A stretch of 64,000 nt of DNA, taken from Danxiaibacter flavus. GTDB lineage: Bacteria > Bacteroidota > Bacteroidia > Chitinophagales > Chitinophagaceae. The notes below the pieces were generated by a model, which saw only the letters and a list, made by a program, of their open reading frames with translations, was not told the origin of the DNA and ran no database searches. Made by a program: the position numbers and the translations under genes. Shown piece after piece: positions 1 to 8,556 of the stretch (within the stretch, counting starts at the first letter, position 1; each line of letters starts with the position of its first letter). The DNA is taken from contig NZ_JAULBC010000006.1 of assembly GCF_041060425.1 (NCBI RefSeq), positions 62,001 through 126,000 on the forward strand. The letters are read 5' to 3'.

Positions 1-2133
1 TGGCAGGACTATACTTACCGTAAAGCAAACATGCAAAATTACCAGGCAGCAGTAAGCGGCGGTTCTGATAAAACAGTGTTTTCATTATCCGGCAACTATT
101 TCAACCAGGATGGGATCATCATTAAATCAAATTTTAACCGCTACTCATTAAGAGCTACACTCGACCATACCATCAGTAAACATTTCAAAGTAGGAACAAG
201 TATTCTTACAAGCTATACAACCAACAATAACATCCCAACCGGCATTAACTCAATTGACGGTCCGGTGGTTACACAAGGCATAGTGGGTGCTACGTTAGGT
301 GCTCCCCCAACTTTAGTACCTTATAAAGAGGATGGCAGTATTTATCCTTTTGCAGATCAGTTCAACGGTCGTTACCGAGAGGTTGCCAATCCGATTGGTC
401 TGGCAGAAATATTAAATCGAAACACCATAAAGCGCACACTTGCGAACGTGTACGTTGAAGCAAAAATAATTGACGGTTTGAGCTATCGCGGATCTTTCAA
501 TGCGGATATTTCCGGTACATTAAACGATTATTATTCTCCTTTGTATATACTGGGTAAGGCAGAAGTAAGCGTTAACTCAGGTTCAGCTCAAAAAGGAAAT
601 GTGAACACAACTGCATGGCTGCATGAAAGTGTTCTTACTTACAACCGCAATTTTGGCGATCATTCTTTAAAGTTTACGGGTGTGTATGCTACACAGGCAA
701 ATATGTACAACGCCAATAGCATAAGCGCAGGCGGCTTTCCGAATGATGCAACGCTGAATGAGGCTGTACAACTTGCGATAAACCGCACGGTAAGCAGCAA
801 TCGTAGTAAAGATGTGTTAAACTCTTACATGGGACGTATTAACTACGGCTACGCAAACAAATATTTTGTAGATATTACTGCGCGTTATGATGGTGCATCT
901 AAATTTGGAGAGAATCATAAATGGGGTTTCTTTCCTGCAGTAGCAGCTGCATGGAGAATTATTGAAGAGCCATTCATGAAGAACAACAGGATCTTCAGCG
1001 ATCTTAAACTTCGCGGAAGCTACGGATCGACAGGTAACGCAGGCGCTATCGCTCCATACCAATCACTCGCGCTTGAAGGTTCAGGAAGCAATTACCAGTT
1101 TAACCATATTTATACAGTTGGTATCAGTCCAACAGGCATTCCCAATAAAGATCTCCGTTGGGAAAGATCATTGCAGGCAAATGTTGGTTTAGATATCGGG
1201 TTCTTTAATAACAGATTGAACCTGGTTGTAGATTATTACAATAAAGAAACTAAAGATCTGCTCTTCGTCAAGAACCTGCCGTTATCCTCAGGGTATTCTT
1301 CTGTGACGGGTAACTTTGCAAGCATCCGGAACAAAGGTTTCGAAGTAGCTGCTGATGCAAGAATACTTACCGGCAAGTTTAAGTGGAACGTTAATGCAAA
1401 TCTTTCCTTTAACAGAAACGAGTTATTGGGGCTTGAAGGCGGCGTGAATGAATTTGTATTGAATCCCTACAGTGTGTTAAGAGTGGGCCAGCCGCTGGGT
1501 GTCTTTAAGACGTATGTGTTTAATGGAATTTACCAGGCCGGTGAAGCAGTATTGCCTGGAAGTGGTAGCAGAACCGGTGGTGTTAAAGTTGCAGATCTGA
1601 ACAATGATAAACAGATCACCAGCGATGACCAACGAATTACAGGTAATGCTAATCCTTCTTATATTTTTGGATTCTCATCCAATTTCAGTTACAAGAATTT
1701 TGATTTAAGCTTTTTCTTCTCAGGCGTCCAGGGCAACAATATCTTTAACCTGAGCCGTTACACTTTCGAGAATGCGCTTGGTGGAAGGAACGTTGTTGAA
1801 GGTATGGTAAACAGATGGTCGCCAACCAATCCAAGCGACGAATATGCATCCGGGTTCCAGGGCGGAAGAATTCCTGTATCAGACCGCTTTGTTGAAGATG
1901 GATCATACATACGTATGAAGAATATTACGCTCGGTTATAAATTTCCAGCCATTAAAGGTATTTCAAGTGCAAGGATCTATGTGAGCGGTAATAACCTGTT
2001 TACGATTACAAAGTATTCGGGCTACGATCCTGAAGTAAACTCCTTCGGCGGATCAAATACATTAATCGGCATTGATAACCTGGTATACCCAATGGCAAGA
2101 TCATTCCTTGTTGGCGTCCAGGTTGGATTTTAA
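1..2133 (+). CDS. SusC/RagA-family TonB-dependent outer-membrane receptor, C-terminal part
   Basis: The reading frame is open to the left edge, so the gene starts outside the window and only the last ~710 residues are present. The missing part would hold the signal peptide, carboxypeptidase-like domain and most of the plug. What remains is outer-membrane beta-barrel: alternating aromatic/polar strands, repeated N-Y/N-F turns, SusC-like blocks such as GFFPAVAAAWRI and RMKNITLGYKFP, and a terminal aromatic residue (VGVQVGF). SusC proteins import oligosaccharides through the outer membrane using TonB energy, with a SusD lipoprotein as lid. The SusD gene follows after 50 nt, as expected for one operon. 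Family call is firm; substrate unknown. Confidence 0.95.
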   Translation, partial: WQDYTYRKANMQNYQAAVSGGSDKTVFSLSGNYFNQDGIIIKSNFNRYSLRATLDHTISKHFKVGTSILTSYTTNNNIPTGINSIDGPVVTQGIVGATLGAPPTLVPYKEDGSIYPFADQFNGRYREVANPIGLAEILNRNTIKRTLANVYVEAKIIDGLSYRGSFNADISGTLNDYYSPLYILGKAEVSVNSGSAQKGNVNTTAWLHESVLTYNRNFGDHSLKFTGVYATQANMYNANSISAGGFPNDATLNEAVQLAINRTVSSNRSKDVLNSYMGRINYGYANKYFVDITARYDGASKFGENHKWGFFPAVAAAWRIIEEPFMKNNRIFSDLKLRGSYGSTGNAGAIAPYQSLALEGSGSNYQFNHIYTVGISPTGIPNKDLRWERSLQANVGLDIGFFNNRLNLVVDYYNKETKDLLFVKNLPLSSGYSSVTGNFASIRNKGFEVAADARILTGKFKWNVNANLSFNRNELLGLEGGVNEFVLNPYSVLRVGQPLGVFKTYVFNGIYQAGEAVLPGSGSRTGGVKVADLNNDKQITSDDQRITGNANPSYIFGFSSNFSYKNFDLSFFFSGVQGNNIFNLSRYTFENALGGRNVVEGMVNRWSPTNPSDEYASGFQGGRIPVSDRFVEDGSYIRMKNITLGYKFPAIKGISSARIYVSGNNLFTITKYSGYDPEVNSFGGSNTLIGIDNLVYPMARSFLVGVQVGF

Positions 2134-2183
2134 GTACTCAGGAAAAAAGAAAAAGTATTAAGCGGTTCTTTAAATGAAGTAAT

Positions 2184-3674
2184 ATGAAAGCAATAAAAAA
2201 CTTACAATATATTTTAGGCGGCGTTTGGGCCCTGGTGATAACAGCATCTTGCAACAAGCTGGATGAAAAGCCTTACTCATCTATTTTTACGGAGAGCTTT
2301 TACAAAACAGCCTCTGATGCGGAAGCTGCGCTAACGGCCGCGTACGGTCCGTTAACGGGTTTGTATTTTACCGCTGCTACCTGTGTGCCTGATTTTAGTG
2401 CTGATCAGATCTATCCAAGACCCGTGGTTGGAAGAGATACTTACACGTTATTTAGCTATGACCAGAACTATACCACGCAAAAAAGCTTTAGCAGGCAGAA
2501 TGAATCTGCTCAGCAAATCTGGGAATCTTGTTACTCAGGTATAGAGAAAGCCAATTGGGTGTTATATAAAGTGCCTTCAACAAATATGGATGAAGCGAGG
2601 CGCGACGTTATTTTGGGAGAAGCTTTTTACCTGCGCGCATTTTACATGTGGATGCTCACAAAGAATTTTCGTGATATAGTAATTAAAACTTCACCAAGCA
2701 TCAGTATTGATTCAGCCATTATTGGTAAAAGTCCGCAGGCAGATGTTTTCAAGCAGATCTTTGCAGACCTGGATCAGGCTGTAAATAAATTGCCCGACTA
2801 TGCACCAGGCATTCAAAAAGGACGTCCGTCGAAACAGGTGGCCCAGGCATTGTATGCAAAGGCGGCGTTGTATGCAGAGAACTGGACCCTGGCGCTTGAA
2901 AAAGCAAAAGATGTTTTAAATGCCAATAAATATGCTTTGATGCAGAATGTGAAAGATGTTTTTGACGTTTCAAAAGAAGATGTGGCAAGATTAGAAAATA
3001 TGTGGGCGTTTGAATGTGAAAGTACTTCTCCGGGTTTTGGAACACAGATTATCAGTCTGTACGGACCGCGTAATAGTGATGGACCGCAATTCTCAGCTAC
3101 TTCTTTTGGTTCTGCGTTTGTATACCAGTCATTCTTCAATTCATTTGATCCTTCGGATAAAAGAAGACAGTTGCTTGATACCAACTATATCAATAAACAG
3201 GGGCAGACAGTCGCACAAAAAGACATTACACCAATTACAACGCAGGGCGTACTGTTGAAGAAATACATGGATCCTGTGGCACCGAGCAATGCAGTTAATA
3301 TTCCGATCCTGCGCCTGGCGGATGTGTATTTGATTGCAGCTGAAGCCGAAGCAAGACAAAATGGTGCTACTACAAATGCTTATGGTTATATAAAAGTTGT
3401 ACGGGACAGGGCTGGTTTGCCTGACCTTACACCTGGTCTCAGCAAAGAACAATTTGTTGATGCCGTATTGCAGGAACGGAGCTGGGAATTTTTTGGTGAA
3501 GGCGACAGGTGGTATGACCTCACAAGAACAAACACGTTTATTAAAGTAACAACGGCGGCGGTGAACAATGTGTTCCCTGTAAGAAATCCACAGTCACGCA
3601 ACCGTTATTTCCCAATTCCGTTGGATGAAATAAATGCCAATCCAAAACTTGAACAAAATCCTGACTGGAAATAA
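2184..3674 (+). CDS. SusD/RagB-family nutrient-binding outer-membrane lipoprotein
   Basis: 496 residues, usual SusD length. The N terminus is a lipoprotein signal peptide with lipobox ITASC (Cys23), so the mature protein is lipid-anchored on the cell surface. The alpha-helical TPR-like core is visible in blocks such as GEAFYLRAFYMWMLTKNFRD and, near the C terminus, ILRLADVYLIAAEAEAR followed by RERSWEFFGEGDRWYDL-type sequence, a SusD hallmark. The end FPIPLDEINANPKLEQNP is also typical. SusD proteins bind the glycan and close over the SusC barrel encoded immediately upstream. The next gene starts 8 nt after the stop, so they are probably cotranscribed. Confidence 0.96.
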   Translation: MKAIKNLQYILGGVWALVITASCNKLDEKPYSSIFTESFYKTASDAEAALTAAYGPLTGLYFTAATCVPDFSADQIYPRPVVGRDTYTLFSYDQNYTTQKSFSRQNESAQQIWESCYSGIEKANWVLYKVPSTNMDEARRDVILGEAFYLRAFYMWMLTKNFRDIVIKTSPSISIDSAIIGKSPQADVFKQIFADLDQAVNKLPDYAPGIQKGRPSKQVAQALYAKAALYAENWTLALEKAKDVLNANKYALMQNVKDVFDVSKEDVARLENMWAFECESTSPGFGTQIISLYGPRNSDGPQFSATSFGSAFVYQSFFNSFDPSDKRRQLLDTNYINKQGQTVAQKDITPITTQGVLLKKYMDPVAPSNAVNIPILRLADVYLIAAEAEARQNGATTNAYGYIKVVRDRAGLPDLTPGLSKEQFVDAVLQERSWEFFGEGDRWYDLTRTNTFIKVTTAAVNNVFPVRNPQSRNRYFPIPLDEINANPKLEQNPDWK

Positions 3675-3681
3675 GCGATCG

Positions 3682-4497
3682 ATGAAAGTAGTTGTGTATC
3701 TTATCTGTATTGTAATGTGTAATTGCGCAATGGGACAGGCAGGTGCATTGTTCCTGGTAGCTGGTCAAAGTAATGCGGTAGGGCAGGGCGATAGCCTGCA
3801 GTCTGCGCAATGTGATGCCGGAAGCGCTTATGAATATAGTTTTATAACGAATGCACTTAGGGAGCTAAAAGATCCGGTAGGTATTGCGGAATTACATTTC
3901 GAGAAAGCACATACAGGCAGTGCGTGGCCGGCTTTTGCAAAGGCATTTCATCAACTGTCAGGAAAAAAAGTAATTATTATTCAGGCAGCACGTGGTGGTA
4001 GTTCGTGTCATATTAAAGCCGAAATGAATAACTATGGCACCTGGGATACGCAAGGCCATCTTCCGTTGTTTGACAGCGCCATCATAAAAGCAAAGGCTGC
4101 TGCACACAATACCAACATGCCTGTTGCCGGCATTATCTGGAGCCAGGGTGAAAGAGATGCCAATGCAATTAACGCGGGACAGCTTACAATTACTGAATAT
4201 AAAAATGCACTTGAAAGTGTGATTAAAAGATTCAGAAATGAGCTCGGAGAGAAGATTCCATTTTACATTATACAGACTGGCCACTATGTCAATCATCCGG
4301 TTAATGGTTTTGATGAGGTTCGTAAAAGCCAGGAAGAAGTGGCTGGAACTATGAAACATGTTTTTATTGTTTACAGCGATACAAATACGTTCAGGCAGAA
4401 GCAGTGGATGAAAGATGAGATACATTATAATCAAACTGCACTAAACGATATAGGAAAGGAGATTGCTAATAAAGTGTTTTTAACGAACAAGAAGTAA
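3682..4497 (+). CDS. Secreted SASA/CE6-like carbohydrate acetylesterase
   Basis: 271 residues from ATG 3682. A longer frame opens at 3634 inside susD but adds 16 residues before the signal peptide, so 3682 is preferred. Residues 1-18 form a hydrophobic signal peptide ending CAMGQ. The mature protein begins with the SGNH-like nucleophile motif VAGQSNAVGQ (Ser30), has WSQGERDAN in the middle, and DEIHYN (Asp245, His248) near the end as the likely catalytic Asp/His. This is the sialate O-acetylesterase/acetylxylan esterase superfamily, which removes acetyl groups from glycans. The gene sits 8 nt after susD and 1 nt before the GH2 gene, so it probably de-esterifies the substrate to give the GH2 enzyme access. 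The specific ester bond is not determinable. Confidence 0.85.
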   Translation: MKVVVYLICIVMCNCAMGQAGALFLVAGQSNAVGQGDSLQSAQCDAGSAYEYSFITNALRELKDPVGIAELHFEKAHTGSAWPAFAKAFHQLSGKKVIIIQAARGGSSCHIKAEMNNYGTWDTQGHLPLFDSAIIKAKAAAHNTNMPVAGIIWSQGERDANAINAGQLTITEYKNALESVIKRFRNELGEKIPFYIIQTGHYVNHPVNGFDEVRKSQEEVAGTMKHVFIVYSDTNTFRQKQWMKDEIHYNQTALNDIGKEIANKVFLTNKK

Positions 4498-4498
4498 G

Positions 4499-6484
4499 AT
4501 GAAACTAAGATTGATTCTGGTATTATGTTTTTTGCCTGCGATTGCGTTTACGCAGGGACGGAAAAGTAGTGAACTAAATGGCCAATGGACGTTTGCTATG
4601 GATCCCCTGAAAGTAGGTGAACAGCGAAAATGGTTTGAGAATGTTTTTCCGTCAGATAAATTTGACAAGGTTAAGGTTCCCCACTGTTTTTCTGTTGATC
4701 CGCGTTATATGTTCTACACGGGTACTGCCTGGTATTTTAAAAGATTTGCCGCTGCACCTGTTGATAACGGCCATGTATTTGTGAAGTTTGATGCCGTGTT
4801 TTATAAATCTAAAATATGGTTGAATGGAAACCTGATTGGCGAGCATGAAGGTGGATATACGCCATTTGAGTTTGATATTACGCAATATTTAAAACCGGAA
4901 AATGTATTGTCCGTGCAGGTGAGCAATGCATGGGATACAACTACGATACCTGGCGCAAAAACTGCTATGAATTATTCGGGCGATAACCAGGCCCAGGTTT
5001 TTCCCTGGATTAATTATGGAGGTTTGACGAGAGCGGTGCATTTGATAACCCGTCCCGACGTGTATGTAAGTAATGCAAAAGTTGTTGCTGAGCCAGATCT
5101 GAAAAAAGGAGATGCTTCCGTTCGTATTACAGCATTGGTTAAGAATAGTGCTTCTACTGCGCAGAAGGTAACGGTGAATGCCTTTGTGTTTAATAATGGT
5201 AAACAGAGCAGTATCAAATTTAAGCCTGCTACAGTTAGCGTGGAAGCAAGCGGAGCGAATAAGGTAGAAATAATTGCACACATGCCAGCGAATGAGGTAA
5301 AACTATGGAACCAGGACGAACCTAATCTATATGCGGCCCATATTGTAGCCGGTGGCGATACCTTGAATGTGAATTTTGGCATCCGCAAATTTGAAGTGTC
5401 TGGCACTAAACTTTTATTAAATGGGGAACCAATAAAAATGGGTGGTTGTAACAGGCCTCTCGATTACCCTGGCTATGGTTCAATGGATCCGCAGGAAGTA
5501 CTTGACAAAGATCTTGCCCTGATAAAAGGCGGCACCATGGAGCTTTCCCGTATCAATCATTATCCTGTATCTGAATATTTGTTGGATTGGGCAGATAGAA
5601 GTGGCTTGCTGATAATTGAAGAAGCGGGCAACTGGCAAATGACGCCAAAACAAATGAGTGATACCATGATGCGTCGCAAGTTTCAATCGCAAATGCAGGA
5701 AATGGTTGAACGTGACTGGAACCACCCAAGTGTTGTGGCTTATAGTGTAGGTAATGAATTTCAATCCCAGGCAGAAGAAGGCAAGGCTTGGGTACGCGAT
5801 ATGAGCAGTTTTGTAAAATCACTTGATAATTCGCGTTTGATCACGTTTGCGAGTATGATTGTATTCCGCGACTGGATTAAGAAGCCTGAAGATGAAGCTT
5901 CCCAATATGTAGATTTTGTGAGTGCCAACATATACACTGATCATCTTAAACATGTACAACATATACATGAATTGTACCCAAACAAGCCGGTGTATATAAG
6001 TGAGTTTGGCCTTCGGGCAGACGAAGGTAAAACCGAGGAAGAGCGCGTGCAACATTTGAAAAAAGCGATGGCAGATTTCAGGCAATGTGATTATGTAGTG
6101 GGCGCATCAGTGTGGACTTTCAATGATTATTTCAGCCGCTTCCCCGGCACAGGTGCCAATGGATACAGGGCATGGGGCCTCGTGTCTCCGGAAAGGGAAA
6201 AACGAGGTATGTACATCGCATGGCAGGAAGAGTTTGCACCCGCTACACTTGAGCTGCTGAATAAGCAAAACGGCAAGGCTGTTATCAATGTAACTGCCAG
6301 GAAGGATTTTCCAAGCTATACGATCAAAGGATACCGCATCAGGTATAACGACAGGGAAATTGCTTTAAATACGTTGCACCCGGGTGAGAGTCAGCAGATT
6401 GATGTCGACTTGCCTGCCGGCGAAGTTGAAGTGGAACTTGTGAAGCCTGGTGGCTTTGTGATACTTAAAAAACTATTGAAATAA
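4499..6484 (+). CDS. Glycoside hydrolase family 2 (beta-glucuronidase/beta-galactosidase-like)
   Basis: 661 residues with an N-terminal signal peptide (cleavage near AFTQG), so periplasmic or exported. Domain order: jelly-roll sugar-binding domain (~25-190, with VPHCF and GTAWYFKRF), Ig-like sandwich (~195-300), TIM barrel (~305-580). GH2 catalytic residues are visible: acid/base Glu420 in SVGNEF after NHPSVVAY, and nucleophile Glu502 in VYISEFG. The length resembles GH2 beta-glucuronidases rather than 1000-residue LacZ-type enzymes. Retaining exo-hydrolysis of a beta-linked sugar or uronic acid is expected; which sugar is inference. It starts 1 nt after the upstream esterase stop and is followed after 15 nt by a second esterase, so translation is probably coupled. 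Confidence 0.9.
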   Translation: MKLRLILVLCFLPAIAFTQGRKSSELNGQWTFAMDPLKVGEQRKWFENVFPSDKFDKVKVPHCFSVDPRYMFYTGTAWYFKRFAAAPVDNGHVFVKFDAVFYKSKIWLNGNLIGEHEGGYTPFEFDITQYLKPENVLSVQVSNAWDTTTIPGAKTAMNYSGDNQAQVFPWINYGGLTRAVHLITRPDVYVSNAKVVAEPDLKKGDASVRITALVKNSASTAQKVTVNAFVFNNGKQSSIKFKPATVSVEASGANKVEIIAHMPANEVKLWNQDEPNLYAAHIVAGGDTLNVNFGIRKFEVSGTKLLLNGEPIKMGGCNRPLDYPGYGSMDPQEVLDKDLALIKGGTMELSRINHYPVSEYLLDWADRSGLLIIEEAGNWQMTPKQMSDTMMRRKFQSQMQEMVERDWNHPSVVAYSVGNEFQSQAEEGKAWVRDMSSFVKSLDNSRLITFASMIVFRDWIKKPEDEASQYVDFVSANIYTDHLKHVQHIHELYPNKPVYISEFGLRADEGKTEEERVQHLKKAMADFRQCDYVVGASVWTFNDYFSRFPGTGANGYRAWGLVSPEREKRGMYIAWQEEFAPATLELLNKQNGKAVINVTARKDFPSYTIKGYRIRYNDREIALNTLHPGESQQIDVDLPAGEVEVELVKPGGFVILKKLLK

Positions 6485-6499
6485 AGTTCTTATAAAACA

Positions 6500-8512
6500 A
6501 TGGTTTCATTCAAAACGATATCTTCCGGTTGTTGCTTTTTGCTTTGTCTTTTTACATTGACGATTTCTAATAATGTTAATGCACAACCGGTACAATTGCC
6601 GCATTTCTTCAGCAGTAATATGGTATTGCAGCGGCAGAAGCCGATTGTGATCTGGGGCACAGCGCGTGCAAACTATGTGTTTCAAATAGCGTTTGCAGGA
6701 AAGAATAGTAAGGTTGTTACAGGTAAAGACGGAAAATGGCAGGCTGTATTCCCTGCAATGCCAGCCGGTGGTCCTTATGATTTGGTCATTAACGCAGATT
6801 CTTCTTATACATTGCGTAACATAATGATCGGAGATGTTTGGCTGTGCTCAGGGCAAAGCAATATGGAATGGATCATGCTGAAAACATTCAATGCGCCATA
6901 CGAATTGCAGCATGCCGGTTATCCTGCAATTCGCTTCATCACCGTTCCAAAAAATGTGAGCGCTGTTCCAAAAGATGATATTGATAGGGCTGAGTGGAAA
7001 ATATCAACTCCTGCAACTGCTTACGAGTGCTCGGCGGTGGCTTTCTTTTTTGCAAAGCGGCTTTATGAGAAGTATAAAGTGCCAATTGGTATTATTCACT
7101 CTTCCTGGGGAGGCACACCAATAGAGGCCTGGACAGGGTTTGATTCAATTGCCTCACAGCCCGGTTTTAAGGAAAAGGCTGCTGTTGTATCAAAGCAAAA
7201 TGCTGAAGGTAAAACGGTACAAGCGCTGCAGGCGTTATACGCTGATAGCTTAAAACAATATCAATCGGCTTTGCAGATGTTGGATAGAGGTTATGTTGAA
7301 AAATGGTACGGTGCAGGTTTAAATCCATCAAACTGGGGAAAGATCAGTCTGCCTGCTCTTTTTACAGACACACTAACAAGCTATAAAGGGAGCATTTGGT
7401 TACGGAGATCCTTTTATGTTCCTCCGATGCTCGCAGGAAAGGATCTGATACTTAATCTGGAAACATTGAATGAACGGGATATAACATGGTTCAATGGCAT
7501 TGTTGCCGGCTCAACTTCCTGGGCTCCGGGCAGAAGGACTTATCGCATACCAAAAGCTTTTGTTCATGAGGGAGAAAACAATATAGCTATCCGTTTAGAG
7601 AATTTTGAAAAGATCAGCGGCTTCCAAAGTAAAAATGCTGCAGATCTCAGAATAGAACCCCTGGTTGCTTCAGATCGATCAATTGTAATTCCGCTTGCCG
7701 GCGAGTGGAGGTATGCAACCGGTCTAAGTCTTGATAAATATCCACACCAGGTAACGGCCCCGCCTTTGTCTTATCAATTAGCTGCATTGTATAATGCCAT
7801 GATTGCTCCTTTTAAAGACCTTGGGCTGAAGGGCTTTACGTGGTACCAGGGAGAAGCGAATGCCGGACGTGCATTTCAATACAGGAAATTATTGCCGTTG
7901 ATGATCAATAATTGGAGGCAGCAATTCAACCAGGGAGATCTTCCTTTCCTGTATGTACAGTTGGCTGGCTTTGGAAAACTGACCGGGGATCCTGTTGAAA
8001 GTGAATGGGCTGAATTGAGAGAAGCGCAGGAGAAGACTTTGTCGTTGGCTAATACGGGTATGGCCGTTACTGTGGATGCCGGTAATCCTTACGATGTTCA
8101 TCCGACAGATAAACAAACTGTAGGCAAGCGCCTCGCTGCAGCCGCTGAAAAGATGGCATATGGTGACACTGCATTGCAGATCTCGCCGCTATATCAATCT
8201 TGCCGGATTCAGAATGATACAATCTACATAAAGGTGAATAACGTTAGAAATGGGTTGATTGCAAGAGGTGCGATGGCAAAAGGTTTTTCTATTGCTGGGA
8301 GTGATCATCGCTTTGTATGGGCTGATGCAGTTATTCGCAATAATGAAATAGTTGTGTGGAATAAGTCAGTATCAAATCCATTAGCTGTGCGGTATGCATG
8401 GACAGGAAGCCCTGTAGAAAGCAATGGTGCAAATATTTACAATAAAGAGGGTTTTCCGCTGTCTCCTTTCAGAACAGATGACTGGAAAGGTATTACGGAA
8501 GACAGAAAATAA
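6500..8512 (+). CDS. Large sialate O-acetylesterase-like enzyme with inserted jelly-roll domain
   Basis: 670 residues with a signal peptide ending NVNAQ. The start of the mature protein (LPHFFSSNMVLQRQKPIVIWGTA) and the nucleophile block VWLCSGQSNMEW (Ser120) are diagnostic of the bacterial 9-O-acetylesterase family. The other blocks are GFTWYQGEANAG and NPYDVHPTDK (His534). A galactose-binding-like jelly roll is inserted at ~275-400 (SIWLRRSFYVP, WFNGIVAGST), as usual in Bacteroidota members. It removes acetyl esters from sugars; in plant-glycan loci these enzymes often act on acetylated xylan or pectin rather than sialic acid, and nothing else here points to sialic acid. It is the second esterase of the operon and differs from the first in size and architecture. 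Confidence 0.88.
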   Translation: MVSFKTISSGCCFLLCLFTLTISNNVNAQPVQLPHFFSSNMVLQRQKPIVIWGTARANYVFQIAFAGKNSKVVTGKDGKWQAVFPAMPAGGPYDLVINADSSYTLRNIMIGDVWLCSGQSNMEWIMLKTFNAPYELQHAGYPAIRFITVPKNVSAVPKDDIDRAEWKISTPATAYECSAVAFFFAKRLYEKYKVPIGIIHSSWGGTPIEAWTGFDSIASQPGFKEKAAVVSKQNAEGKTVQALQALYADSLKQYQSALQMLDRGYVEKWYGAGLNPSNWGKISLPALFTDTLTSYKGSIWLRRSFYVPPMLAGKDLILNLETLNERDITWFNGIVAGSTSWAPGRRTYRIPKAFVHEGENNIAIRLENFEKISGFQSKNAADLRIEPLVASDRSIVIPLAGEWRYATGLSLDKYPHQVTAPPLSYQLAALYNAMIAPFKDLGLKGFTWYQGEANAGRAFQYRKLLPLMINNWRQQFNQGDLPFLYVQLAGFGKLTGDPVESEWAELREAQEKTLSLANTGMAVTVDAGNPYDVHPTDKQTVGKRLAAAAEKMAYGDTALQISPLYQSCRIQNDTIYIKVNNVRNGLIARGAMAKGFSIAGSDHRFVWADAVIRNNEIVVWNKSVSNPLAVRYAWTGSPVESNGANIYNKEGFPLSPFRTDDWKGITEDRK

Positions 8513-8556
8513 GATCTGTAAACGAATCGGTTTTATAATACGTCAAAACATCAAGA

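Noticed and set aside
3634..3681. Upstream start for the first esterase inside susD
   Set aside because: Places 16 extra residues before the signal peptide; ATG 3682 fits an exported protein and the gene spacing.
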